A stretch of DNA of 36,276 nt, taken from positions 1-36,276 of the forward strand of contig BPTM01000193.1 of the NCBI GenBank assembly GCA_023705945.1. The letters run 5' to 3'. The position numbers and the translations under genes are program-made. The DNA comes from Candidatus Heimdallarchaeota archaeon (GTDB lineage Archaea > Asgardarchaeota > Heimdallarchaeia > Heimdallarchaeales > Heimdallarchaeaceae). Shown here in pieces: positions 16,586 to 23,661 of the stretch. Under the pieces are notes generated by a model, which made no database searches, was not told where the DNA came from, and was given only the letters and a program-made list of their open reading frames with translations. Numbering within the stretch: the first letter of the stretch is position 1; the number at the start of each line of letters is the position of its first letter.

Positions 16586-18391
16586 ATGTCATACTTATTC
16601 GATGAAATTTACGGTAAAAACGACGAAGCTCCTGCAATTGAAGACAAGATTCTACTCATGGGTCTCCAAGCTGCAGGGAAAACTGCAATAAAAGATGTAG
16701 TTTTCTTTAACAAAGCTCCAGAAGATATGGAAAATTACATGGCTACTGTACACTATCAACGTCAGTTTATTGACGAAGAAAAATCAAGCATGGTTATTGA
16801 TTCTGGTGGGCAAGAAAGTTATTGGAACGAAGCTGTTACACATTTTCGACACCTTGTATTCTCAAATGTCAAATTACTCATGTGGATTGTTGATGTTACC
16901 CATCCTGAGATGTTTGAAGAATCGGAAAGAAGGTTCAGTTTTACAATACGACAATATAAAAAAGAAAACCCTAACGGAAAAATAACCGTATTGTGTCACA
17001 AAGTAGATCTTGTTCCTCCAGAGAGAATGGTTGTTATTCATCAACACATCCGCGAATCATTTAATGATCCTCGTTTTGAAATAGATTATGAGAATACAAG
17101 TATCTATTACCGCGAAAGTTTAAAGGAATTAGTTTTTACGATTATGGCTGAAGCTGGTATAGATACTAAACGATTTGAGTTAATTTCCAATTTAGGTCAG
17201 AAAGTGGAGGAAAGTGAAGAGTTCCAAAGCTATCTTTTGGAGCATCAAGAAGACCCAAAAATTGCTCAGCTTCTAGATTTTCTCAAACCTGAAGCTGAAA
17301 TTACCTTGCCCACATTTGGCAACTTAGATCTGCAATTTGACTTAACAGATTATGGTATTATAGAAATTGTTCTTATTGATAAACAAACATTTTCTCCTAT
17401 TGTAGGTGCTTCATCCAAAACCGATGTTACAACACAAAATTCAATGGATTATCTCATTGCACTTCACGATTTCAAAAGATATGTTAAGGAGAAAGGTCAA
17501 GAGATTGAGTCCACAGGTACTATTGTTACATCTGATGATGAAAAAGTTCATGGTATGGTTTTCAACCTTGCTAAAAATTTCTTGCTTGTAACTTCTTTCT
17601 CTGAAATAACAGAGGAAAAGAAGAAAATGTTTTTTGATCTTATACTCAAGTTTGCTAAATCAACTACAGCTTCAGCTCAAGAAACTAAACCTGAGCCAGC
17701 TCCTGTTGTTGTTCAAGAGCCTGAGCCAGCAACAGTTCCTTTAGTACCGCAAGTCCCTTCAGTTCCTATTACTGAAGAAACAGTTTCTACTGAAACTGAA
17801 CCATTACCTGAAATTGTTGATGAACCAATAGTTATTGAAGAGACAGTGGAGGTTCCTCAAATAGAGATAATGGAAACACCACTAGTTATTGAAGAAATTA
17901 ATACTGCTGAACCTGAAATCATTTTACCTCCTTCTCCTTCTCCTGTTGAACTTGTCACAGAGGAACAAAAAGAAGAGATTGAACAAATTAAACCAGAACC
18001 AATCGAAGAAAAGCTTGTAGAAGAACCTGCTGAGCTACCGGAAACTCATGTAGAATCAGAACCAATTATTGTAGAAGAAACCCCAGAAACTTTAGCTGAG
18101 CCAGCACCTCAAGTACCTGTTCCATCAGTACCAGAGTCCACTGCTGTGCCATATGTTCCAGATACAACAGAACCTGCCGCTACGTTAAATGGTATCGGAG
18201 ATTCAAGTGCAATCAGTTTTACAGCAGATGATATCACAAACTTTGCTAATTTCTTAGTTCAGAAGAAAGAAACAATACTTGAAGATGTATCATCAGATGC
18301 GATTAAAGGTATGTCAGACTTTCTAACAAAGGGATCAAAAACAAAACGTGATGAAATAACTGAAGAAGAAGAAGAACAAAACGTAGAATAG
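16586..18391 (+). CDS. Rag/Gtr-like GTPase with C-terminal regulatory domain, long Pro/Glu linker and terminal helix
   Basis: 601 residues. GTPase domain: G1 GLQAAGKTAI (26-35), G3 DSGGQES (72-78), G4 CHKVDLV (137-143). HKxD in place of NKxD is the mark of the Rag/Gtr family, which signals nutrient status at lysosomes in eukaryotes. Residues about 215-360 form an alpha/beta region (YGIIEIVLIDKQTFSP, then HGMVFNLAKNFLLVTSF) with the look of a roadblock/longin fold, as in Rag C-terminal domains. From about 365 to 540 is a low-complexity linker of Pro, Glu and Val units (PEPAPVV, EEPAELPE, VPSVPE), probably disordered. The end, FTADDITNFANFLVQKKETI and onward, is helical and strongly charged. 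It lies between the receptor-like gene and a convergent second Rag-like gene. Confidence 0.85.
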   Translation: MSYLFDEIYGKNDEAPAIEDKILLMGLQAAGKTAIKDVVFFNKAPEDMENYMATVHYQRQFIDEEKSSMVIDSGGQESYWNEAVTHFRHLVFSNVKLLMWIVDVTHPEMFEESERRFSFTIRQYKKENPNGKITVLCHKVDLVPPERMVVIHQHIRESFNDPRFEIDYENTSIYYRESLKELVFTIMAEAGIDTKRFELISNLGQKVEESEEFQSYLLEHQEDPKIAQLLDFLKPEAEITLPTFGNLDLQFDLTDYGIIEIVLIDKQTFSPIVGASSKTDVTTQNSMDYLIALHDFKRYVKEKGQEIESTGTIVTSDDEKVHGMVFNLAKNFLLVTSFSEITEEKKKMFFDLILKFAKSTTASAQETKPEPAPVVVQEPEPATVPLVPQVPSVPITEETVSTETEPLPEIVDEPIVIEETVEVPQIEIMETPLVIEEINTAEPEIILPPSPSPVELVTEEQKEEIEQIKPEPIEEKLVEEPAELPETHVESEPIIVEETPETLAEPAPQVPVPSVPESTAVPYVPDTTEPAATLNGIGDSSAISFTADDITNFANFLVQKKETILEDVSSDAIKGMSDFLTKGSKTKRDEITEEEEEQNVE

Positions 18392-18419
18392 ATTGCTTCT
18401 AATCTAACAATTTTATTTA

Positions 18420-19649
18420 TTATACTGGACGACTGTCACCATATCTTCTATATTCTAATTGCGAATCTAAAAAGATTGGTATCTCTCGCATCTCTGTAAC
18501 ACATTCATGAATAGGATAAATCTCAATAGATGTTGTACCAAATCCTTTCTGAACTTTAATCCCTCTTTCAAGCTGTTCAGAGTTTTCAACTGCAACATTA
18601 AGCATTGATTTCTGCAGATTCCTTCCACAAACATCACATCTAAAACTTATGTTTTTATCAACTCTTCTTTCAACAACCTCGTCTTTCGGAATACCATTTT
18701 TTGCTAAATAATTGATGAGTGTATCTTTCATTTTGACTTTAGCTCTTCCAAGAAGTTCGTCCGGCTGGAATAGTTGCTGCATTTCAACTGCTAAAGTATT
18801 AAAATATTCTTTTTCATTAACTAAATCAGCATCTGGAGGAAAAACGGTTGTTAATACTAAATCTTCGTCTATTTCTTTCATATAAATTCTGTTTTCTTCA
18901 AAAGAGAATATAACATGATCTAAAACTAAAGTTGGTGAAAACATTTTTGCAAGATCATTTTTCAATTTAATAAAATTGTATCCTGCATATCTTTCAGGTT
19001 GAGAATATAACATTAAACCTTGTGCTGTGGACAGAGCGATAAAAACTAAGTCTTGTTGTTGGAATGTTTCCTTAATTTTAACAGATTTGTTGTCATCTTT
19101 TGGGTAAACATAGGCTAATACTGTTTGCATTGCATCCCATATTGTCTCCTCAAAAATAGACGTACCTATAATTTCTGCATTTGGAAAATTCTCAATTTCG
19201 AAAATATCTTTAATTGATTGTAAAACAGGTTCTCGTTTATTTGGTGGAACTACATCCATCTTATGTGCAAATACGTATATGCGAGCATCTTTGCTCAATT
19301 CTTTTGTAGCTTCAATAGTAAGATCAAAATAGTATTTTGAGCGCATGATGTTTGATGCATCAGAGATATCAATTACAAAAATTAGAGCTTTTGTATCACT
19401 GAATGTTCTTTCTTTGTATTGTTCAAAGACTTCATTCAAATAGTTGCTTTGGCCTCCTACATCAAAAAGATTAATAGCACTACCAGCAAGATTAAACAAT
19501 TTTCTATTTATACGCACTGTAGCTGGGTTCATTGATGTTGCTTCTGGGGCAAATCCTTCAAAAACAACTTGGCGAATAGAGGTTTTACCTGATTGAGATA
19601 AGCCTAAAACGACAATCTTCGATTCTAATTCACTAGTACCACTGTACAT
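18420..19649 (-). CDS. Rag/Gtr-like GTPase with C-terminal Cys/His cluster
   Basis: About 409 residues. G1 GLSQSGKTS (16-24), switch I region with NPATVRI, G3 FDVGGQSNY (62-70), and G4 AHKMDVV (128-134), the same HKMD as eukaryotic RagA. The middle (about 195-320) reads DLVFIALSTAQGLMLYS and onward, an alpha/beta roadblock/longin-like domain. Near 338-381 is a CDVC pair and, about 40 residues on, an HEC, suggesting a zinc-binding module. I prefer the ATG at 19649, which has GAGGATA just upstream; a GTG three codons earlier (19658) is in frame. It is convergent with the other Rag-like gene, 28 nt apart, so the two may form a heterodimer like RagA-RagC; this is inference. Confidence 0.85.
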   Translation of the reverse strand: MYSGTSELESKIVVLGLSQSGKTSIRQVVFEGFAPEATSMNPATVRINRKLFNLAGSAINLFDVGGQSNYLNEVFEQYKERTFSDTKALIFVIDISDASNIMRSKYYFDLTIEATKELSKDARIYVFAHKMDVVPPNKREPVLQSIKDIFEIENFPNAEIIGTSIFEETIWDAMQTVLAYVYPKDDNKSVKIKETFQQQDLVFIALSTAQGLMLYSQPERYAGYNFIKLKNDLAKMFSPTLVLDHVIFSFEENRIYMKEIDEDLVLTTVFPPDADLVNEKEYFNTLAVEMQQLFQPDELLGRAKVKMKDTLINYLAKNGIPKDEVVERRVDKNISFRCDVCGRNLQKSMLNVAVENSEQLERGIKVQKGFGTTSIEIYPIHECVTEMREIPIFLDSQLEYRRYGDSRPV

Positions 19650-19678
19650 TATCCTCACAGTTAGAACGGTTTTATTGT

Positions 19679-19687
19679 TATAAAAAA
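19679..19687 (-). promoter_or_regulatory. TATA-like element of the leftward Rag-like GTPase gene
   Basis: On the minus strand TTTTTATAA is centred about 34 nt before the ATG at 19649, giving a leader of fewer than 10 nt. A second TATATAAAG lies farther out near 19723. Confidence 0.4.
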
Positions 19688-19923
19688 TTAATGTTACTCC
19701 AAATTGATTGTATTGCGGTTCTTTATATACTATTTTTTCTAGATTAGAAAAATTAAGCTATTGTCAGCAATATGGATTCGTGTTAATGATTCTTTAATTC
19801 TCAAGAAAGTCTCACCCACATACTTTTTACTTGCATCTAGAACATTTTTTTGGGTTTGTATTAAGGAGAGCTTATTAGAAGACAGCTCTACTTACAGATA
19901 TTAGTTCTCTTTTTCCTAAGGAC

Positions 19924-20138
19924 CTTCTTGTATCGGGCTCCTTACAAGAAGAGTACCCTATTTACAGCAAAAAGAAAACTCTACCCTATTCACTATTCAG
20001 ATAGCTCTAAACCATAAATTGGTTTATTGTTTCTCTTCACTCGCTATTAAATTGTTTAGATCTGTTTCTAGAGAAGCACCTAGATATACCTTACAAGAAG
20101 CTGTTCACCAAAAAATAACAAAGAAACCTTACAAGAAG
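19924..20138. repeat. CTTACAAGAAG repeats and inverted repeat
   Basis: A perfect 9-bp inverted repeat, CTTCTTGTA at 19924-19932 and TACAAGAAG at 19943-19951, stands in a gene-free stretch. The 11-mer CTTACAAGAAG occurs again at 20090-20100 and 20128-20138. The stretch 19660-20490 has no convincing gene; an open frame at 20019-20504 is made of these repeats. These could be protein-binding sites or remains of a repeat array. Confidence 0.5.
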
Positions 20139-20180
20139 GGTACTTACCAACAAGGTCATAGTGAAACCCATATCACTATA

Positions 20181-20372
20181 TTTCTAGAAAAAGTGAGACA
20201 AGAAAATGTCTCAACAACCTATATTTTTGAAAAACAGATTTTAGAAATTATACTAGCTAATTTTAACAATTTTGAGGTTTCAAAGGTTCTTATTCAAGAG
20301 ATTAGCGATTTTATTATTTCTAGAAAAAGTGAGACATTTTCCCTACCTGTCTGTGTCTCTTGTCTCACTTTT
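20181..20372. repeat. GTGAGACA direct and inverted repeats
   Basis: A 20-bp sequence beginning TTTCTAGAAAAAGTG and ending GAGACA occurs at 20181-20200 and again at 20317-20336. Each copy is followed by its own inverted partner. After the first, TGAGACA pairs with TGTCTCA (20207-20213). After the second, AAAAGTGAGACA (20325-20336) pairs perfectly with TGTCTCACTTTT (20361-20372). This gives two stem-loops of different loop size built on one repeat. Confidence 0.6.
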
Positions 20373-20396
20373 CCAGCTTGTTGGCTGAATGTAATT

Positions 20397-20458
20397 ATCT
20401 GCGTAAGCAATTTGCTTACTCATCTTATTATCTGCGTATACAATTTGTTTACTCAGCT
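20397..20458. promoter_or_regulatory. Tandem palindromic operator-like sites upstream of the winged-helix operon
   Basis: Two related units stand 33 nt apart. Both begin ATCTGCG. The first contains the perfect palindrome GTAAGCAA-T-TTGCTTAC (20403-20419), the second the near-palindrome GTATACAA-T-TTGTTTAC (20436-20452). A 29-bp copy of the second unit (20430-20458) recurs exactly at 23441-23469. They end about 39 nt before the start of a winged-helix protein gene, the place expected for autoregulatory or initiator sites. Confidence 0.55.
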
Positions 20459-20496
20459 ATTTAGGATCAATCCCCAATTTGTAGGAGTTGGTTTTC

Positions 20497-21813
20497 TTGA
20501 CTAAAGCCTTTTATTTAACTGAATCTATTATCTCCACTATTCACGAAGCTAGTTACAAGCTTACTTGTGGGGAAATCGTTAAAGCTATTAAACAACTTCA
20601 ACTTGATAGTAATTCTGATAGTATTAGAAGGATTTTAACAAGATTAGTAAGAAACCCCAACTATTCTATAGCTCGAACAGAAACTAGGCCATACCTGTAT
20701 TACTATTCTAAAGCTGAACAAATAGAACAGATTCCTTATGAGCTAGATTCCTTTTTTGATTCTAATGAACCTTTATTCATTCATCGAATAATAATTATGC
20801 TAAGAAACCTACTCATTAAGAGAGATGAAAAACTAGCTCTACCTTTCTTGAATCTTTCAAATCCAATTAGATTCACTTTTTACAAAACTACTCAAAGTAT
20901 TAGAATAGATCTCAAATGCAGTGGTGGTTGGAAGAAAGCTCTAGATATTTATCTATTCAATGCTTTGATAGCTGCTGTTGAAACTGTATTACACCTGAAA
21001 GAAATCAGCTGCAGTCGTGATAAAATGAGGATAATCAATTGCGATTTAAACAACGATAAAGATTTTCTGAGAATAGCAGGAGCTAATTATGTTAGTGTTC
21101 AAGCATTTCAAAATCTTCTCTTAACAGCTTATAATAAGAAAGAAGGATTACGAAAAGAAGCTCAATTAAGCAATGTAGATATCCCTGTTGATAGAATGAT
21201 TATACAGCTTCAAAGAAATGCGTTAGAATTGGGTATAGGTACTGTATTTAACAGAACCAATACTTTGTTAAGCCAATTTGCAACCTCTTACAATCAAAGC
21301 ATGTCCAAATTTAATTTTGTATTAAATCAAGGCATGTCTAAATTTAATTCTGTATTAGATTATAATCAAAAGGTTGTCCAGCAGCTAGATTCTAATTTCT
21401 ACAATTATAACAAAGATATGAATCAGGTAGCTCAATTACAATCGCAATTAGCTGTTAATGATCTAATGCTGCTTCAAAAAATGGATAACCAAACAGAACT
21501 TATTCTGGACCATGATAGTAATATGAAAAAGGAAAGCAACTTTTTAGCTGAAGAAATACAGATTCTCAAAGTGGTTAGTACTAATCAAGCTAGGAGTGAA
21601 TCCTTACAAACAACAATACTTGGTTTACTGAAAGAAAAAGATTATCCAATCCAGGAGCTTGAAACAGCTTTACAGCTAGACTACAAGCGGATATATTATC
21701 ATATTAGAAAGCTGTTAGACTTAGGAAAAATAACAGCTTACAAAGAAGTAAGAACAGGAAAAGGAGCTAGAAAAAATATTTACAAAATAAAGGAAGGTGG
21801 TGAATCTGGCTGA
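20497..21813 (+). CDS. DNA-binding protein with N- and C-terminal winged-helix domains and coiled-coil middle
   Basis: About 438 residues. The N-terminal 65 residues (CGEIVKAIKQL, then DSIRRILTRLVRN) form a helix-turn-helix with a probable wing. A central region of about 150 residues is not recognised. Residues about 260-340 form a long helical stretch with an internal repeat (SMSKFNFVL and GMSKFNSVL), likely coiled coil. The last 70 residues (TTILGLLKEKDYPIQELETA, then IYYHIRKLLDLGKI) form an ArsR-like winged helix. I place the start at the TTG at 20497, 9 nt after TAGGAG; the in-frame TTG at 20488 touches that site. Two DNA-binding ends joined by a coil, placed behind repeated palindromes, suit a partition, initiator or repressor protein of a mobile element; this is inference. 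Confidence 0.65.
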   Translation: MTKAFYLTESIISTIHEASYKLTCGEIVKAIKQLQLDSNSDSIRRILTRLVRNPNYSIARTETRPYLYYYSKAEQIEQIPYELDSFFDSNEPLFIHRIIIMLRNLLIKRDEKLALPFLNLSNPIRFTFYKTTQSIRIDLKCSGGWKKALDIYLFNALIAAVETVLHLKEISCSRDKMRIINCDLNNDKDFLRIAGANYVSVQAFQNLLLTAYNKKEGLRKEAQLSNVDIPVDRMIIQLQRNALELGIGTVFNRTNTLLSQFATSYNQSMSKFNFVLNQGMSKFNSVLDYNQKVVQQLDSNFYNYNKDMNQVAQLQSQLAVNDLMLLQKMDNQTELILDHDSNMKKESNFLAEEIQILKVVSTNQARSESLQTTILGLLKEKDYPIQELETALQLDYKRIYYHIRKLLDLGKITAYKEVRTGKGARKNIYKIKEGGESG

Positions 21814-22252
21814 ATTACTTCTCTATTATTGCGAATGTTGTGATGCTCATTATTCTCTTGAAGAATTTCTTTCTCATAAAGAAAAAGATTCTCCTGTTAT
21901 TGATTCTCTCACTGTAACGACTTCTTTACCTTTATGGGATTGCCTTCAAGAAGATTTAGATTTTAATGATCCTGTAAAAATGGTTGTTTGGTCTAAATTT
22001 AGTAATATGAAAGCTGAAATAGAGCTAATACAAAACAAACAAATTGGGAATATAAGTGGTTTCTACAAATCTGCTCTAGCTCAAGATATCCCAACTAACA
22101 AAGTTCGTTTATCCTGGTTGCTTAAAAACCTCTACAAATTTGGCTATCTTCATCGAGTAGAACAGCAATTTAGAAACAAATCCTTTTTCATTTATTTTCT
22201 TGCTGGTGTAGATTCAACAATTCTGGAGAAACTTTCTTCACTTGATGACTAA
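21800..22252 (+). CDS. Small winged-helix-like protein with N-terminal Cys/His cluster
   Basis: About 150 residues. The N-terminus has YYCECCDAHYSLEEFLSHK, a C-x2-C then His/His arrangement that could bind one zinc ion. The C-terminal part (NKVRLSWLLKNLYKFGYLHR, then a FFIYFLAG strand) looks like a winged helix. The reading frame starts with consecutive GTG codons at 21797 and 21800 inside the end of the preceding gene, with AAGGAAGG just upstream, so its translation is coupled to that gene. It probably acts with the larger winged-helix protein. I do not recognise a named family. Confidence 0.55.
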   Translation: MNLAELLLYYCECCDAHYSLEEFLSHKEKDSPVIDSLTVTTSLPLWDCLQEDLDFNDPVKMVVWSKFSNMKAEIELIQNKQIGNISGFYKSALAQDIPTNKVRLSWLLKNLYKFGYLHRVEQQFRNKSFFIYFLAGVDSTILEKLSSLDD

Positions 22253-22367
22253 TTCTTAAAAAGTTGTAAAGGAAGCTTTACAAAAAGCCACAGCCCCCCA
22301 AAGATGAATGAATGAAGCTTTTGGTTTTTCTTCCTTCTCTTGATAGTTGGTTTCTCTTCCCTTCAGG

Positions 22368-22463
22368 GTTTCACTTCTACTTAGTTAGAACAAAATCTTT
22401 TCTAAGTATTCTTCTAAAGTATCTTCTAAACCTGTTTCACTTCTACTTAGTTAGAACAAAATC
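22368..22463 (-). CRISPR. CRISPR-like two-repeat mini-array (30-bp repeat)
   Basis: Identical 30-bp units stand at 22368-22397 and 22434-22463, separated by 36 bp of unrelated sequence. On the minus strand the unit begins GATTTTGTTC and ends GAAGTGAAAC; a GAAAC end is common in archaeal CRISPR repeats. Only two copies exist and no cas gene is in the window, so this may be an orphan or decayed array, or a simple spaced duplication. Confidence 0.4.
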
Positions 22464-22470
22464 AAAATGC

Positions 22471-22495
22471 AACAGTGTCCAAAATGGACACCGTT
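22471..22495. repeat. GTGTCC palindrome, copy 1
   Basis: GTGTCCA (22475-22481) and TGGACAC (22485-22491) flank AAA; with one mismatch the arms extend to AAC and GTT, 25 bp in all. It lies just past the second repeat of the mini-array. A diverged copy stands at 23395-23419. Confidence 0.6.
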
Positions 22496-22653
22496 TTAGA
22501 AACTTAAATCTTTCAAGAACTCTCGAGTGAAATGGTCTCATTCTGCGGTTTAGTTTCTGAATCATTAGCTTTTTTGCTAAAAAAATAACAAAATCCAATT
22601 AGAGATTAAACCACTCAAGAAAATACTACTAAAAAATTTCAAACCCATAGCTG

Positions 22654-22693
22654 TCTTACCACACAAACATAAATTTACGTGGTAAGATTTTTT
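22654..22693 (+). terminator. 9-bp inverted repeat followed by T tract
   Basis: TCTTACCAC (22654-22662) pairs perfectly with GTGGTAAGA (22679-22687), followed by a run of T. This has the shape of an intrinsic terminator. Given the wealth of palindromes here it may instead be one more binding site. Confidence 0.4.
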
Positions 22694-22725
22694 AATCTAC
22701 TTGCTTAACCTGTATTTGAATAGGC

Positions 22726-22920
22726 ATGGCTACTAAACAGATCCAGAAAAGGAAAGACCAACTTTCCACAGGAGAGAAAGCCTTCAATCAGCTAGAACCT
22801 AAAGAAAAGACCAAAATTCGTGTTTGTGCTAAATGGAATTTTTATTCTAGAAAATGTCAGAAATGTAAATATAAGCTGATTTGTGCGGACCAATGGGAAA
22901 TAAAAGCACGGTTAGAATGA
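22726..22920 (+). CDS. Small basic Cys-rich protein
   Basis: 64 residues starting at an ATG. It is Lys-rich, with four Cys: one in RVCAKW and three in KCQKCKYKLIC, spacing suited to one small zinc site. No clear ribosome-binding site. It lies just after a T-tract hairpin in repeat-rich DNA. It could be a small regulator of the element or a chance frame; the Cys pattern is the only support. Confidence 0.35.
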   Translation: MATKQIQKRKDQLSTGEKAFNQLEPKEKTKIRVCAKWNFYSRKCQKCKYKLICADQWEIKARLE

Positions 22921-23095
22921 CTTAAAATGCTTGTATTGTCGTTTTAACCTATTTTTAAGCAGTTTTTAGAAAAAAAGAGTTTGATAAGCTCACACTGCTG
23001 AATTATTCTTACTAGCTGTATACTATATGTCACAGCAAAATTTATTCTAGAATGTAACAGAGACTTCAAGCCTTTTTGCCAAACACCTCTAAAGA

Positions 23096-23272
23096 GATTC
23101 ATCAAATGCAACACAAAAGGTGTTGTTTTACGAACAACCCCTTCATCATTGATTAGAACTAAAGCCATTATGATTCATCAATTGTAACTTGTTTGAATCA
23201 TCGGCTGTACCCACAGTGGGCACAACCGAAGAACAGTTGCATTTACTACCATAATGATTCATCAATTGTAAC
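23096..23272 (-). CRISPR. Decayed part of the 37-bp-repeat array
   Basis: Three repeat copies related to the intact array at 24544-24963. At 23096-23112 only the half GATTCATCAAATG(C)AAC remains. At 23152-23188 the same half is intact and the other half is degenerate. At 23236-23272 a full 37-bp copy carries changes in the middle. Their ends (23112, 23188, 23272) are 76 and 84 bp apart, and 76 is exactly the period of the intact array. Loss of the same half in older copies is what leader-distal CRISPR repeats show, which suggests minus-strand transcription. Confidence 0.5.
23201..23229. repeat. CCCAC palindrome family, copy 1
   Basis: A 29-bp imperfect palindrome centred on TACCCACAGTGGGCA, with arms TCGG and CCGA outermost. 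It lies in the spacer position between repeats ending 23188 and starting 23236. Related palindromes stand at 23508-23538 and 24965-24991. Confidence 0.6.
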
Positions 23273-23274
23273 TA

Positions 23275-23301
23275 CCTGCATAGACAGATTGTCTACACAG
23301 G
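23275..23301. repeat. TAGACA palindrome directly after a CRISPR-like repeat
   Basis: CCTG-CA-TAGACA, then GAT, then TGTCTA-CA-CAGG: 27 bp with only the CA dinucleotides breaking symmetry. It begins 2 nt after the repeat that ends at 23272. Confidence 0.6.
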
Positions 23302-23394
23302 CCAGAAAGCTAATCTTTCCAGAGATTTGCTATTAGCCGTCTTCTAAAGAATATGTTTAACAGTAAAAATGAGCTATTTTTTAAAGATAATTCA

Positions 23395-23419
23395 AACGGT
23401 ATCCAAAACGGACACCATT
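23395..23419. repeat. GTGTCC palindrome, copy 2
   Basis: GGTATCC and GGACACC flank AAAAC. It is a diverged form of the palindrome at 22471-22495, 0.9 kb away. Confidence 0.5.
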
Positions 23420-23440
23420 ACATTAAGTAGTTTAGATCAT

Positions 23441-23469
23441 ATCTGCGTATACAATTTGTTTACTCAGCT
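23441..23469. promoter_or_regulatory. Distant exact copy of the winged-helix operator-like site
   Basis: This 29-bp sequence starting ATCTGCGTATAC is identical to 20430-20458. No gene start lies just downstream. With the upstream sites it brackets the two-gene winged-helix unit, as expected for partition or looping sites. Confidence 0.5.
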
Positions 23470-23474
23470 TACTC

Positions 23475-23570
23475 GTAAAACCTCTACTTAGTTAAGCTAG
23501 AACAAAGTATGGTTGTACCCACTGTGGGTATAACCATAGAAGTAAAACCTCTACTTAGTTAAGCTAGAAC
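23475..23570 (-). CRISPR. CRISPR-like two-repeat mini-array whose spacer is a 31-bp palindrome
   Basis: Identical 29-bp units stand at 23475-23503 and 23542-23570. They share the core CTACTTAGTTA and a GAAC end with the mini-array at 22368, so they are one repeat family. The 38-bp spacer consists almost wholly of a palindrome (23508-23538): TATGGTTGTACCCAC, T, then GTGGGTATAACCATA, with one mismatch in 15 pairs. A spacer like this is unusual for a CRISPR. Confidence 0.45.
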
Positions 23571-23573
23571 CAA

Positions 23574-23661
23574 GATCCCCTATGTGCATTAATTGCACCA
23601 ATGATTGGTGTAGTTTTGGGATCATCCATATTCCAGAATCCATTACTCATTTTTGAGTAAT
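23574..23661. repeat. Nested palindromes (GATCCC/GGGATC and inner hairpins)
   Basis: Outer arms GATCCC (23574-23579) and GGGATC (23618-23623) enclose GTGCA-TTAAT-TGCAC (23584-23598) and CACCAAT-G-ATTGGTG (23596-23610). A separate ATTACTCA-TTTT-TGAGTAAT hairpin follows at 23642-23661. Confidence 0.55.

Larger units (their letters stand above)
22253..22725. other. Gene-free stretch with repeats and palindromes
   Basis: No convincing gene here. An open frame at 22312-22530 is generated by the duplicated 30-bp repeat and has no plausible composition. The stretch holds a two-repeat array, a GTGTCCA palindrome, GGTTTA/TAAACC arms near 22542-22612 enclosing the TTAGC-T6-GCTAA hairpin, and a 9-bp inverted repeat with a T tract. 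Confidence 0.5.

Noticed and set aside
20019-20504. 161-residue plus-strand open frame
   Set aside because: It is made of the repeat and palindrome units (GTGAGACA, GTAAGCAATTTGCTTAC), has no ribosome site and no protein-like pattern, and overlaps the winged-helix gene start.
22312-22530. 72-residue plus-strand open frame
   Set aside because: Its internal HFYLVRTKS duplication is just the 30-bp DNA repeat read twice.
22944-23168. 74-residue minus-strand open frame beginning MALVLINDEG
   Set aside because: The N-terminus looks protein-like, so a gene remnant is possible, but it crosses decayed array repeats in register and has no clear ribosome site; I kept the repeat explanation.
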